From contig CM072522.1 of NCBI GenBank assembly GCA_036898135.1, forward strand, positions 6,170,878-6,234,877: a stretch of DNA of 64,000 bases, given 5' to 3'. Positions 45,974 to 57,529 of this stretch are shown here, piece after piece. A model generated the notes under the pieces. It was not told the origin of the DNA, did no database searches, and worked only from the letters and a program-made list of their open reading frames with translations. The stretch's first letter is position 1, and each line of letters starts with the position of its first letter. Source of the DNA: Oncomelania hupensis (Eukaryota; Mollusca; Gastropoda; Littorinimorpha; Pomatiopsidae). The translations under genes were made by a program, and so were the position numbers.

Positions 45974-46497
45974 TTATCGCTGGAGCGTGTTGTTTGCCAG
46001 TCGGATGGCTGTTGGAAGGTATGAATTCTTGAAGCGCGTCGTGCGACACTTCATAGAGAGGAAGCGCCCCTCGCTGCGCCGGGAGACACAGGCAGCGACT
46101 GCGTCATGCAGGGGATGCGCCTTGTTGTTGCGGATGCGACGCAGCTTGGTGATCAAGCGCGTTCGTGGACGCCAGCCAGCGACTGCACATCCCTCCCCAT
46201 CAGCCGGGAGGCCTGGATGGCGATTTTTTCCAGACGATCCGTGTCGCCCTCATTGGCGGAGCTGAAATAGGACAGCTGGTTGTAGAGGGCGACACTCTCG
46301 ATGACTGACTGGTAGAAGAGGAACATGATGGTGTTGTTCACTCTAAACTGCCTCAGCCTCCGGAGGAAGAACAGTCGCTGGCTGGCCTTCTTGCAGATGA
46401 TGTCGACGTTGGGTGACCAGTCCAGCTTGTTGTCGATGACGGTCCCCAGGTACTTGTAACTGTGGACACGTCGCACAGGTTCGAAGGAGTAGTTCAT
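45974..46497 (-). pseudogene. LINE RT C-terminal half (CR1/Rex1-like)
   Basis: Minus frames 46153-46497 ('HSYKYLGTVIDNKLDWS', 'KASQRLFFLRRLRQF', 'FYQSVIESVALYNQLSY') and, after a frameshift, 45974-46156 ('HPLHDAVAACVSRRSEGRF', 'RFKNSYLPTAIRLANN'). These are the thumb and C-terminus of a CR1/Rex1-like reverse transcriptase; the YADD-containing palm is missing. Confidence 0.75.
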
Positions 46498-46716
46498 GAT
46501 GAGTTTACCATCGTCATCGTATTTGCTCTACCTCAAAGGTTTATGGTCGTTGGGGCCAAAATGTAGCTAAATACATTTTTGCTCTCTATCTCCTAAAGTG
46601 ATTGAAAAGCCTTTGATGATTTTGGTAGCCAAGTACTTCAACTGATGGGCAATCATTCAGTGTCGGTGAACAAGGTTAGGATTATTGTTAGTTTGCATAG
46701 TTGAAAGAGTAGACAA

Positions 46717-47061
46717 TTGTTCTTTCTTTGCATGTTACTTTACTTGAGCTTAAAACCCAGGCAAAATATCTCCACAAAAATGCGTCCCGTGCCAAATGCT
46801 AGTTTCCCACTTTGGCTGTTATTTGGCATATATGTGAGCAAAACAGGAAAGACCACGACACACATTTATTTCAAAGGTTTGAAAATAGTTCGGGTGTATG
46901 GAAATATGTTTGAATGTCTGAGACTAGACAAAGCCTTCACCCTCTCGCGAGACTTAGTAGTTGAGCAGGCCAAGCCGCTACAGATTGTAGGTTTGCTTGA
47001 AGTATTACTTAATCGCATCAACATTGCGTTCATTTCCCATCTTGAATTAGAGAAACTTTAG
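46717..47061 (+). other. Unassigned 114-codon open frame
   Basis: Has an ATG, an average residue mix and a hydrophobic first 15 residues, but no domain or match I recognise. No polyadenylation or splice support. It may be chance or a fragment of an unknown element. Confidence 0.15.
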
Positions 47062-47184
47062 CTGGCGTACCTTTGGGGTAGTCCTGCTCAACAGCTGTTC
47101 AAACTTCAGAGATGGAGGAAGGCCTCATCCAGTCTCAGCAGCACTGAATGATACAGCTTTCAGTAAGATGACAACCATAATCAT

Positions 47185-47745
47185 TACATTACATTCTGCA
47201 TTATTATTGCTTTAGGTCCAGCGGACTCTTCCGAGCCAAATCAGGACCGGACAACCCCCGATCCGCATAAAAGATCTGCTGAAACAACCCTAGTGGTAAA
47301 ACCGAAAGCTCTCCACCAGCCAGTCACTTTACAATAAAGTCATCCCACGCAGGGGACGGCTGAGGCTTCACCCCAACTTATCGAACCCCCGTTTACAAAA
47401 ACAAAATAGAATACAAACATCATTATAAATTATCAACAAAACACATACATATAAAATGCCTACATTGCTAAATAATAACATAGGAAGCCCTAGTGACCAC
47501 CTGGCAGAAAGCGTCCAATATTCCCAAGCTGATCCAACAGACCTCATACACAAATAAGGAGTCTTATCCCGGAAGAGTTCTCAAGAAAAAAGGTAGGAGA
47601 CTGGGCTAGCGAAGAAGACGATAGTATAGCAGATTGATAGAACAGAGCAGGAATGAGAAAGACAGCGACAGTGGGAATTTAAAGCACTAAATTTCCAGAA
47701 AGTGGGGATACTATTTATACTGAAACCCCCGGCACCACAACGTGG
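47185..47745 (-). mobile_element. (ATTAC)n-tailed retroposon, full copy 3
   Basis: 561 bp with a perfect 16-bp target-site duplication, tgacaaccataatcat (47169-47184 and 47746-47761). Very close to copy 1. A short deletion near 47650 removes part of the 5' region. Confidence 0.92.
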
Positions 47746-47761
47746 TGACAACCATAATCAT

Positions 47762-48560
47762 CAAAATCATCACTGTCATTCACAATACAATTCAATTCCA
47801 TTCAGTTCAACAATGTACAATACCAGCAAATAAAAACTAGGGATTTTGGAGAAGGTTGAAAATTTGATGGCTTTAAAAGTGGCACCAAACACTCAGAGAA
47901 AAACTGATTTCAGATCCGAATAGGAAAATGTCCTCTATAAACCGCAAGCATAACTATTTGCATGGTAAATGGTTTTTTAAGTTTCCGAGATCGACGGTAC
48001 TTTAATGAAAGGGTCAGACACTTTCGTTTACTACTCATGGGGTTCAGAAAAATGCAATTAACTTTTTGTACCTGTCTGAAAAGTCTAAATGCTTTAAAGC
48101 ATGTTAATGTGGGTTCAATTCACTGTCCAGACATATAATTTATGATAGGTTTTCTGTGTGATCACTGAACAAGAACCACCTATTGAAACTTCCCATAGAC
48201 TTAAGAAAGGCACTCAATAGAACGAATGTTGTGCATAAACTATGCTTTTTTGGGAAGGCTCTCATGCATAATCGCTTTCACTATGTGCATGTAATTTATA
48301 CTGTCATTGAACACAACTGCTGTATTAATTTTGAAACACAATAACTTTAGTGGAAATATTTTAATCCTTGGGGGTCAGAAACAGTGCACCAATGTGAATT
48401 TGTTTATAGTGGACAATAACTCAAATTGGATAAGCACACTATGAAACTAGAAGGGCAAAGCCCATATGACTCACACGCTCCTTACTTATGGAACTTGCAA
48501 TATTGAACATGAAAAATAAGTGTTTAGAAAAAAACAAAATAAAATGTGGCATTAAAATGC
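47762..48560. other. No recognised feature
   Basis: About 800 bp of unique-looking sequence; no frame or repeat end. Confidence 0.4.
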
Positions 48561-48567
48561 AAAGTAA

Positions 48568-50455
48568 TAATAATAATAATAATAATAATAACGGATTTTT
48601 ATATAGCGGGTACTCCAGCCTATGACCACACTCACCACGCTTTACATAGTCATAACATATAAAGACATGCACTCGATGAAACATCACTTTTGCAACAATA
48701 CACCAAAAGACGGGACAGTAAAGGTACAGACTATTTACAATTATGTACATAAATTACAAAAAAGACAAAAATATTCTATTTACAACTATGTACACAAATG
48801 ACAAAAAAAAGACAGAAAGTAGAATAGCAAAAACCTATTCACAGCTATTTATATGCCCGGTTAGGCCCAGGAAGGAAAACAGTATAAATATTTACAGCCG
48901 TGTATACACTTATGGATCAGACATAGACAAGAGATGAGAGAATGGCAGCAGGACACAAATCAGTCTGAATAGTGCAGTTTGAAGAGGTGGGTTTTGAGGG
49001 CCTTTTTGAATGCTTGTGTTGATTGTATGTTGCGGATATGGGAGGGAAGGGAATTCCACTGCTTAGGTGCGGAGTAGGCGAATGCACGTTGGCCGTATGT
49101 CTTAGTGCGGGTGACGGGAACCTTGAGTGTGCGAGTGTCAGCAGATGATCTTAAAGTGCGTGAAGGGGAGTAGACAGACAGTAGATCAGCAAGGTAGGAA
49201 GGACAAGAATCTGTGAAGAAGTTGTGACAGAGAACAGAGAGTTTGTACTCTATGCGTGCTTGCACAGGAAGCCAGTGAAGGGAATGTAGTAGAGGTGTGA
49301 TGTGATCACGTTTCTTTGCTCGGAATACTAGTCTAGCTGCTGAGTTCTGAACCTTTTGTAGTTTGTCAATGATGTGTTTCGGGGAGCCAACAAGGAGAGA
49401 GTTGCAATAGTCAAGACGAGAGAGGACGAGAGCGCAGACTAGGGTTTTGGTGGCCGGGACTGTAAGATAGTGGCGAAAGGAGCTGATTTGGCGTATGGCC
49501 GTGTATGCAGAGCGACAGACGTTGGAGATGTGGTTGTTGAGGGACAGGTCATCGGATAGAATGTAGCCGAGATTTCTTGCAGAGGATGAGAACTGAGTGT
49601 TTGTTGTCCCTACTGTAAGCGATGTTGGGAGAGGCGAGAGTGAGGAGGAGGTGTTGTGCTTGTGAATGAGGAGGGCTTCGGTTTTATCATCATTAAGCTT
49701 AAGCTTGTTTAGTGTCATCCATGATTTAATGTCTGTGATGCAGTTCTCCAAAGTCTGAACAGTGGAATTAATGAGAGAGGGGGCGGTGGATTTATACAGT
49801 TGTGTGTCGTCTGCAAATGACTGACTCTCAACAGCATGCTTTCTAAGCAGGAGAAGCAGTGGCTTGGTGTACAGAGTGAATAACACCGGCCCTAAAACGG
49901 AACCCTGAGGCACGCCGCACACCAAGTCTGCTGTGCTGGAGAAACAGCCATCGACAGTGACTGCTTGTGATCTGTCAGAAAGATATGAGTGGAACCAAGC
50001 CAGGACCGAGCCAGAGATTCCAAAATAGTGTTGAAGAGTGTTAAAGAGAATGTGATGGTCGACTGTGTCAAAGACGGCTGAGAGGTCTAATAAGGTGAGA
50101 ACGGAGACGTTGCCATTATCTAAGGTGAGCAACAGATCATTGGTTACCTTTAGGAGGGCTGTCTCAGTGCTGTGGAATGGTCGGTAGGCAGACTGGTTGG
50201 GGCAAAGTAAAGCGTTATCATATAGGTAGGCAAACAGTTGTTTGAGAACAATTTTTTCTATGACTTTGGACAGGAAGGAGAGGTTTGAAACAGGTCTATA
50301 GTTCTTTAGATTATTTTTGTCTAAACTTGGCTTTTTAAGGAGGGGTTTGATGACAGCCGCTTTGAGCACAGACGGAACAACACCAGAGAACAGACTCTCG
50401 TTGATAATGTGGGTAATGGTCGGGAGTAGAGGGTCAAGATTCTCTAATAATACCT
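48568..50455 (-). mobile_element. L2-type LINE, 5'-truncated, open RT
   Basis: From the (AAT)n tail (48568-48591, 3' end on the minus strand) through a 370-bp 3' UTR to an uninterrupted reverse-transcriptase frame, cut at about 50455. The 3' terminus '...cgctatataaaaatccg' plus a triplet tail and the RT sequence fit the L2/CR1 group. The intact frame suggests recent insertion. Confidence 0.85.
48960..50369 (-). CDS. L2-type reverse transcriptase, open frame
   Basis: About 469 codons without a stop; the frame stays open to about 50455, and since the 5' part is truncated no true start exists. Motifs in order: 'LKNYRPVSNLSFLSKVIEKI', 'SAYRPFHSTETALLKV', 'LLDLSAVFDTVDH', 'GVPQGSVLGPVLF', the catalytic 'SFADDTQLYKS', 'NLGYILSDDL', 'LDYCNSLLVGSPK' and the terminal 'FAYSAPKQWNSLP'. 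All palm motifs are present. The endonuclease is missing, so it could not move on its own. Confidence 0.85.
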   Translation of the reverse strand: MLKAAVIKPLLKKPSLDKNNLKNYRPVSNLSFLSKVIEKIVLKQLFAYLYDNALLCPNQSAYRPFHSTETALLKVTNDLLLTLDNGNVSVLTLLDLSAVFDTVDHHILFNTLQHYFGISGSVLAWFHSYLSDRSQAVTVDGCFSSTADLVCGVPQGSVLGPVLFTLYTKPLLLLLRKHAVESQSFADDTQLYKSTAPSLINSTVQTLENCITDIKSWMTLNKLKLNDDKTEALLIHKHNTSSSLSPLPTSLTVGTTNTQFSSSARNLGYILSDDLSLNNHISNVCRSAYTAIRQISSFRHYLTVPATKTLVCALVLSRLDYCNSLLVGSPKHIIDKLQKVQNSAARLVFRAKKRDHITPLLHSLHWLPVQARIEYKLSVLCHNFFTDSCPSYLADLLSVYSPSRTLRSSADTRTLKVPVTRTKTYGQRAFAYSAPKQWNSLPSHIRNIQSTQAFKKALKTHLFKLHYSD

Positions 50456-50459
50456 ACTT

Positions 50460-50716
50460 TGATCTTTCTATGCTCTTGACCTTGAGATGGCGTTGACCTC
50501 CTGCTCCAGATACAGTCATGGACTAGCAAATAAACTACAGCAAAAGTTGCATTATATAAAAAAAAAACTGTGACCTTGGGATGACCTTGGGATGACCTTT
50601 ACCTTCAGTGACATTGACCTTGGATGACCTTGACCTTCACGTGACCCCTCATGCATGTATGATCAAATAACCCAATGTTGTTGCACACCATGGGGTAAAT
50701 AAACAGCCATTACAGA
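50460..50716. repeat. 'gaccttgacc' repeat region
   Basis: Repeated 'ttgaccttgagatgg', 'gaccttgggatgacc' and 'gaccttgaccttc' units of a diffuse dispersed repeat. Related text lies at 51270-51450. Confidence 0.55.
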
Positions 50717-51172
50717 TTTTGCAAGGCACAGTGCAAGGAGGTAGAAGAAGAGGGAGACCAATGGGAGGACAACATTCGAGAATGGACTGGTCTGACACTG
50801 AGCGAAGCCATCAGGGTTGCTGAGAACAGAGAAAGATGGAGTACGCTGGTTAAACAATCATCTGTGGTGCCCCTACGACCTCCGAGTTACGGGATAGGAT
50901 AGGATAGATTGATCTTTTATATATGTTCCATTTTTGCATTGATTTTGAAGGTCAAGGTCATTTTAGGCCTTGCTAAAACATACAAAAAACAGGTCATCGA
51001 TAAAAATGGTCATTGCAAGGCCTGATCATCTGGTGACGTGGTCATACCATCGGAGTTTCTGTTTCTTCACCACTGTGAGCATGTCATCGTGTTGTACAGT
51101 GGCTTGTGTGATGGTATGTTGGACTTCACCGTTGGTGATGTGCTGGGTGTAGGAAATGCCCAGAAGTCTTCT
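50717..51172. mobile_element. RTE copy split by a micro-inversion
   Basis: 50717-50905 (plus) is the RTE 3' end with its (GGATA)n tail; 51004-51172 (minus) is the stretch that normally lies immediately 5' of it. The 18-bp gatagattgatcttttat (50903-50920) recurs as its exact complement at 51173-51190. Flipping 50717-51003 rebuilds one ~360-bp 5'-truncated RTE copy flanked by direct 18-bp duplications. Confidence 0.75.
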
Positions 51173-51199
51173 ATAAAAGATCAATCTATCACTTTTAAA

Positions 51200-51660
51200 T
51201 ACAAGTTTGGAATTTATATTTCATATTTATAGTTTAGGTTGAAGGTCACTTCAAAGTACCTGACTGACTTTGGACAGCTCCAGTGACCTTGACCTTGGAG
51301 TGAGGTTGACAAAATCTGTAATGTGTCTCTTTAATATCTATAGCATGCCTTAAAAAATCATAAGTTCAATTTTAATAATCTAGAAAAAAAAAAGTAAAAT
51401 TTTGTGAAAAATTGTCTTTTTTTGACTAACATTTGTTGACCCCGTGACCTTGACCTGAAGTCATTCATTCACTGGTAATTCATGAGGTCTTATTGGTATA
51501 AACCATCTTACCAAGTTTGGTTGTAATCTTTCAAATAGGTTCTGAAATATTAATCCACTATAGCAAGGTTTCCACTGACAGACGGAAGGATGGAATTTTT
51601 TTAAATGTCAATTTTGGACTATTTATTATTATTTGCACACATTTTGAATTGTTTTTTTTT
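51200..51660 (+). repeat. 'ccatcttaccaagtttggtt' dispersed repeat, copy 1
   Basis: Shares 'catcttaccaagtttggttg', 'tcaattttggactattta' and the adjoining layout with 57790-58080. A G-run follows at 51660-51700. Unclassified interspersed repeat. Confidence 0.6.
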
Positions 51661-51719
51661 TGGGGGGGGGGGGGGAGGAAAGGTGGGGGAGGGGGGTGAT
51701 TACATACTCTAATTGCTGG

Positions 51720-52090
51720 GCATGTGAGTCAAAAATCCACAATGTAATACAAATTAATGTGAATGAGAAGATGTATTTTTTTGATTTAGAGACATTTCAT
51801 AAGTTTACCTGTTTCGAATAATGTTTCTGAATAATGACGCTGGAATATAATACACCTTACTCTTACACCGTGCTCTGTGAGTTCGGGCACTGAATAGAAT
51901 AGACCCAATGTTTCCTGGCGTGTCGTAAGAGGCAACTAACATGGTGATGTCAGCACAGCATCGCTGGGCAAAAGTCTACTATAGATTGAATGACCACAGC
52001 TCGGGGTCAAGGCGAGGCACACTGTACTCGTGGATTTAGGCTGTGGCCAACAGCCTGGAGAGGATTGGGGCCCGCCAAGTCTTTCATAGA
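51720..52090. other. No recognised feature
   Basis: Unique-looking sequence. Confidence 0.35.
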
Positions 52091-52094
52091 TATT

Positions 52095-52350
52095 CAGTGC
52101 TTATAGGGTCCAGCGGACTGTCAAGAGCCGAATCAAGACCACACAAAATTAAGTAAAATCAGACGAAACTGTTAAGATTTAAATATGATAAAAGATGAAA
52201 ATAAAATCAGTCTAACTAATAAAATCCAACCAAGAAATTGAGAATACAAAACAAGATGATATGACTTAAATGCGATAAAACAAGCCAACATCATGTAAAA
52301 ACTGAAACAGGTGTTGACTATTGCAAACTTTTAAAATCTCATTAAAAGGT
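52095..52350 (-). mobile_element. Relative of the (ATTAC) retroposon 3' end
   Basis: 'gggtccagcggactgtcaag' and 'gccgaatcaagaccacac' match the conserved 3' end of the (ATTAC)n family with changes, while the following ~200 bp differ. It suggests a second family sharing the same 3' recognition region. Confidence 0.5.
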
Positions 52351-52539
52351 ATTGAACCAAAACATCTTTCTCTTTCATCAACCAGATCAGCACATTCAGC
52401 CCAAGATGCTGTATGATAAAAAGAACCATTCATTCCATACCGGATCAGTCGTTGCCCGGGTCACCAAGGACCGTGCCTCCAGGAAGGAGGTGATAATTGG
52501 GTTACTGATGGACAACTTAGCAAGATCTGCACGAGAGAC

Positions 52540-53359
52540 AACATCATCATAGTAACCTGGAATGTCGGGACCCTGACTGAGGAGGGAAAATTGGAAGAAC
52601 TGGCCCAGAAGCTGGACCACTATCAATGGTAGGTATTTAGGTATCGGCGAATTGCGCTGGAAAGGCCTAGGTGAAACAACTACCGACAAAGGCCACAAGC
52701 TATAGTTCAGCGGGAGAGATGACAGACACGAACATGGCGTTGAATTTCTGGACCACAAAGATATTTTAGCCACTGTCATGGATTGCTGCCCAGTCTCCAG
52801 TATACTCGTTACCATCCGTCTGAGAGCAGCCCCTTTCAACATCACCATCCTTCAGGGCTATGCCCCAACATGAGACTATGGCGACAGCGAAGTCAAGGAT
52901 TTCTACGAACATCTGCAAGCTGTCCATGACCAAGTGCCAAAGAAGGACATAGACATAGTGCAAGGCGAGTGGAATGCCAAGGTTGGCCAAGATGCGCACC
53001 ACAACTGGAGAGACACATGTGGACCCTACTGCAACAAGACCAATGGCAGAGGTCTGAGACTGTTGGAGTTTGCCAGATACAACAATCTGATACTTACAAA
53101 CACGCTTGGTCCCCACAAAAACCCCAAACGATGGACATGGCACAGTCCCAGCGGGGAACATCACAACCACATTGACTACATCATGTTCAAGAAACGCTTC
53201 AGATATAGCATCAACTTTGGCAAGACATTCAATTTTCAAGGAGCAGACATCGGAAGTGACCAAGATCCCATGATGATGTCTTTCATGATGATGTCTTTCC
53301 AGCTCCATTTGAAGAGAGTAAACACAGCAAAGTGCACCGGACTGGTTCGAAATGGATAA
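52540..53359 (+). pseudogene. RTE endonuclease, outer copy
   Basis: The only (GGATA)-family copy here that keeps the endonuclease N-terminus: 'VTWNVGTLTEEGKLEELAQ' at about 52555-52615, 'LGIGELRWKG' after a frameshift, then frame 52934-53359 with 'IVQGEWNAKVGQ' (Asp to Glu change in the usual GDWNAK), 'HNHIDYIMF' and 'GSDQDPMMMSF' (His to Gln in the SDH motif). These changes and frameshifts make it inactive. Confidence 0.75.
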
Positions 53360-53489
53360 ACTGCAAGACCCGGCGGTGTCAGAAATATTTCAAGCCACAA
53401 CTGGAGGGAAATTTGCACCACTGATGGACAGAGTACTGCTCTGACCTTTACAACCACACACCAAACGGAGACCCATCAGCTCTAGAATG

Positions 53490-53861
53490 CAGTGATGTTG
53501 CTAGAAATTTTCAGCATATGCCATTTGGCCGATTCAGTCACAAACCTTTAGGACATTTTGAAAATCTTTCGGCCATCATTTTGACTTACAAAAATTTTGC
53601 AATACCACACACAGAACACTGACGAAAAAAGTTTCACTTACATTTATTAACAACAAAACAATATAAAACTTGATGAAATTACTAGAATGGATGACTAATA
53701 AACTCTTCAACTGAACTGCGAACATACTTAGGTGAATCCCTGATGCAAACACGTAAAACAAAAACAGTCTGAGTCAGGTCCAATGTCACAGTGCAAGTGT
53801 CCAAAATCGGTTGGAATAGGTACTTTGAAGTGACCTTCATACATAGTGAAATACATAGTAC
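53490..53861. other. Unknown 370-bp filler in outer RTE
   Basis: Replaces the RT region. Begins 'cagtgatgttgctagaaa', which resembles a hAT-like end, but no matching right end is seen. Confidence 0.3.
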
Positions 53862-54201
53862 ATTGTACTGAAGACTTCTGGGGATTTCCTATACCCAGCA
53901 CATCACCAACAACGAAGTTACATTACATTACATCACATTACATGATTATTGCTTTAGGTCCAGCGGACTCTTCCGAGCCAAATCAGGACCAGTATAGCCG
54001 AATCAGGACCACAAAATCAAGACCACAACTTCGCTGAAAGAGGACTCGCCCCTGATCCGCATAAAAGATCTGCCGAAACAACCCCAGTGGCAACACTTAA
54101 GGCACTCCACCAGCCGTACACCATACTTTACAATAAAGACATCCCATGCAGGGGACGCTAAGGCTATACTCTAATTTATCGAACTCCCGTTTACAAAAAT
54201 T

Positions 54202-54622
54202 CCTATCCTATCTTATCCTGTCCTGGACCGGAGGTCGTAGTGGCACCACAGATGATCGTTTAACCAGCATACTCCATCTGATACCGTTAACGATCAACAA
54301 AAAGTAGTGAATAATAATAGTATACAAAACATCTCTGCTGATAAATAAATGTTTGTGTGTGTGTTTGTTTTTTTTTTGGTTTAAGGGAGGGGCAGAGGAT
54401 AATTTTTGTACCCTAGAGTTTGTCAGTTCAATTGTTCAAAAAGCTCATAGTCCCAGACCATCACAAATTGCTTTTTCAAGGTTCAGATTGCACCAGATTG
54501 CACCATTTTGCATCCTTGAAAAAAATTTTTTTTTTCCCCGGACCCCTCTCTGAAAGGCTCAGCGATTCGAGCATTCGCTGAATCTGTAACCCCCAGCTTC
54601 GACTTTTCCCAGGTCCGGCCCT
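54202..54622. mobile_element. Composite insertion: RTE 3' fragment plus hAT-like end
   Basis: 54202-54282 is an RTE 3' tail fragment on the minus strand ((TATCC)n, 'ccggaggtcgtagtggcacc'). The right border 'cccaggtccggccctg' looks like an inverted hAT terminus (CAGGGCCGGACC...). A repeated 'cagattgcac' motif lies inside. Order of events unclear. Confidence 0.45.
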
Positions 54623-54676
54623 GAATAGAATATAAAATATCAACAAAACATAAATATAAAATGCCTACATTGCCAA

Positions 54677-56807
54677 CAAGACCAATGCAAGACCCGGAGG
54701 TGGCAGAACTATTTCAGGCCACAATTGGAGGGAAATTTGCACCACTGCTCATTTTGGGGACTGGTGAAGTAGATGTCAACACCATGACCACCACCTTCAA
54801 CTCAGCTGTGACAGATGCCGCCACTGAGATCCTTGGCAAGCACCGACCAAAGAAGAAGCCGTGGATCACACCTGAACATTTGGATCTGTGTGATAAACGA
54901 AGAGAGATGAAAAAGAACAAGAACACCTCACAGGGAGCTGATGTCTACCGAAAAATCAACATTGACATCCGAAAAGGCATGCGCACAGCAAAGGAGAACT
55001 GGATAGAAGATCAATGCCAGGAAATAGAGAACAGTCTGAACAAGAACAACAGCAAGAAGGCCTACCAGACAGTGAAGCGGCTGACAAGTGTCAAACAGCC
55101 CAAAGTCTCCACGATCCAAAGCAAGTCTGGCATATGCCTTACAGAAGAACAAGAAGTCTTGGACAGATGGACAGAGTACTGCTCTGACCTTTACAACCAT
55201 ACACCAAATGGAAACCCATCAGTTCTAGCATGTCCCGAGAACAGAGAAGAAGAAGAAATCCTCCCAATTCTCCGGGAAGAAGTTGAGACAGCAGTGCAAG
55301 CGCTAAAGAAAGGGAAGTCAGCGGGAGTGGACAACATACCCGCGGAACTGCTACAAGGAGGAGGAGAAGCGATGATTGATACCCTCACCATTATCTGTAA
55401 CAAGATCTGGCAGAGTGGGGAGTGGCCTTTACCATGGACCCAGTCGCTTGTCATCACTCTTCCCAAAAAAGGTAACCTTCAGGAGTGAAAATTACCGGAC
55501 CATCAGCCTCATCAGCCATCCCAGCAAGGTCCTCCTGAAAATAATACTCAACAGGTTGAAACCCCAAGCTGAACAGATCATAGCTGAAGAACAAGCAGGA
55601 TTCAGGGCTGGGCGAAGTACCACTGAGCAGATTTTTAACCTCAGAATAATCTGTGAGAAATACCTACAGCACTAACAACATCTATATCATGTGTTCATAT
55701 ACTTCAAGAAGGCGTTTGGCCGAGTCTGGCATGCAGCTCTATGGGCAACAATGAAAGTGTACAACATCAGCCCTAAATTATTGAAGTCGTCAAAAGCCTG
55801 TATGACAAGGCTACCAGTGCAGTCCTCCACAACAGCGCCATCGGGAACTGGTTCAGAACAACAATCGGTGTGCGTCAAGGATGCCTACTCTCTCCAACAC
55901 TCTTCAACATCTTCCTAGAGCGCATCATGTCAGATGCTCTTGCAGGCCATGAAGGCACAGTCAGCATAGGGGGTAGAGCAATCTCCAATCTTCGTTTTGC
56001 AGATGACATTGATGGATTGGCTGGAGAGGAACAAGAACTTGAACAGCTGGTACAGAGGCTTGACACCACCTCCAGAGCCTATGGAATGGAAATAAGTGCA
56101 GAGAAGACCAAAATGATGACCAACAACACTAATGGCATCAATACGGACATCAAAGTCCAAGGCCAATCCCTCAACACAATGCATAGCTTCAAATATTTAG
56201 GAGCCATTGTATCAGACAATGGGTCCCGACAGGAAGTCCTCTCCAGGATCCCACAAACAACTGCTGCACTGACAAGGTTGAAGCCCATTTGGAAAGACAG
56301 GACCATCAGTCTACATTCCAAAGTAAGACTGCTGCGCTCCCTTGTCATCTCCATCTTCCTATATGCTTGCGAAGCATGGACCCTCACAGCAGATCTCCAA
56401 AGAAGAATACAAAGCATGGAGATGAGGTGCTACAGAAGACTTCTGGGCATTTCCTATACCCAACACATCACCAACGACGAAGTCCGACAGACCATCACAC
56501 AAGCCATTGGACAACAGGATGACCTGCTAACAGTGGTGAAGAAACGGAAACTCCGATGGTATGATGGCCACGTCACCAGATCATCAGGCCTTGCAAAGAC
56601 TGTTCTGCAAGGCACAGTGCAAGGAGGTAGAAGAAGAGGGAGACCGAAAAAGAGGTGGGAGGACAACATTCGTGAATGGACTGGTTTGACACTGAGCGAA
56701 GCCATCAGGGCTGCTGAGGACAGAGAAAGATGGAGTATGCTGGTTAAACGATCATCTGTGGTGACCCTACGACCTTCGGGTTACGGGACAGGACAGGATA
56801 GGATAGG
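54677..56807 (+). mobile_element. Inner RTE-type LINE, 10-bp TSD
   Basis: 2131 bp, 5'-truncated after the endonuclease, with tail (GGATA)n. It is flanked by acattgccaa (54667-54676 and 56808-56817), which is single ('acattgctaa') in the uninterrupted retroposon at 1628. Highly similar to 40557-43309. Confidence 0.92.
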
Positions 56808-56832
56808 ACATTGCCAAATAATAACATCATAG
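54677..56832 (+). pseudogene. RTE reverse transcriptase, inner copy
   Basis: Frame 54661-55488 (linker to 'VITLPKKGNLQE') ends at a 2-nt deletion. The next part ('SHPSKVLLKIILNRL' to 'ICEKYLQH') meets a CAA-to-TAA stop near 55673. A 1-nt loss near 55787 leads to the final frame 55870-56832 with 'GCLLSPTLF', 'RFADDIDGL', 'YLGAIVSDNG' and 'RRRGRPKKRWEDNI'. An in-frame Asp insertion (WYDGHV) distinguishes it. Dead but young. Confidence 0.85.
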
Positions 56833-57529
56833 AAAGCCCCAGTGACCACATGGCAGAAAGCGTCCCATATAATAAATAATTTCCAAGCTGATCCAACAGA
56901 CCTCACACACAAATGAGGAATTTTGCCTCGGAAGAGTTTTCAAGAAAAAAGGTAGGTGACTTGTCTAGCAAAGAAGAAGATAGTATAGCAGATTGATAGA
57001 ACAGAGTAGGAATGAGAAAGAACAAAGGAGAAAGACAGCGACAGTGGGAATTTAAAGCACTAAATTTCCAGAAAGTGGGGATACTATTTATGGACTGAAA
57101 CCCCCGGCACCCCCACCGGGGGTCCAACAACATCAACAACGAAGTCTGACAGACCATCACACAAGCCACTGGACAACACAATGACATGCTTAAAGTGGTG
57201 AAGAAACTGAAACTGGCCACGTCACCAGAGCATCAGACCTTGCAAAGACCATCCTGCAAGGCAATGTGCAAGGAGGCAGAAAAAGAAGGAGACAAAAAAA
57301 GAGGCAGGAGGACAACATTCGAGAACGGACTGGGTTGATACTGAGCGAAGCCATAAGCGTTGCTGAGGACAGAGAAAGATGGAGTACGCTGGTTATAGGA
57401 TCATCAGTGGTTTCCCAACGACTTTCGAGTTACGGGAATAGGATAGAATCAAAGAATCATAAGTTCAATATTATACAGATGGAGAACAACTGAATCAAGA
57501 AATCTCTGAAATCCAGCCGGCGCCTAGGG

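Larger units (their letters stand above)
53919..57125 (-). mobile_element. (ATTAC)n-tailed retroposon copy 5, carrying nested insertions
   Basis: The retroposon pieces are 53919-54201, about 54623-54676 and 56808-57125, collinear with copy 1. They are interrupted by an insertion block (54202-54622) and an RTE (54677-56807). The outer flanks repeat 'caacaacgaagt' (53907-53918 and 57134-57145), its target duplication in the outer RTE. Confidence 0.85.
52440..57446 (+). mobile_element. Outer RTE-type LINE, deleted and split
   Basis: 5' part 52440-53489 (leader and endonuclease), a short piece 53862-53918 ('gaagacttctggggatttcc') and a 3' part 57134-57446 ending in (GGATA)n-like 'gggaataggatag'. 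About 1.9 kb of RT is replaced by 370 bp of unknown sequence (53490-53861). The 3' part is split by the retroposon at 53919-57125. Confidence 0.8.
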
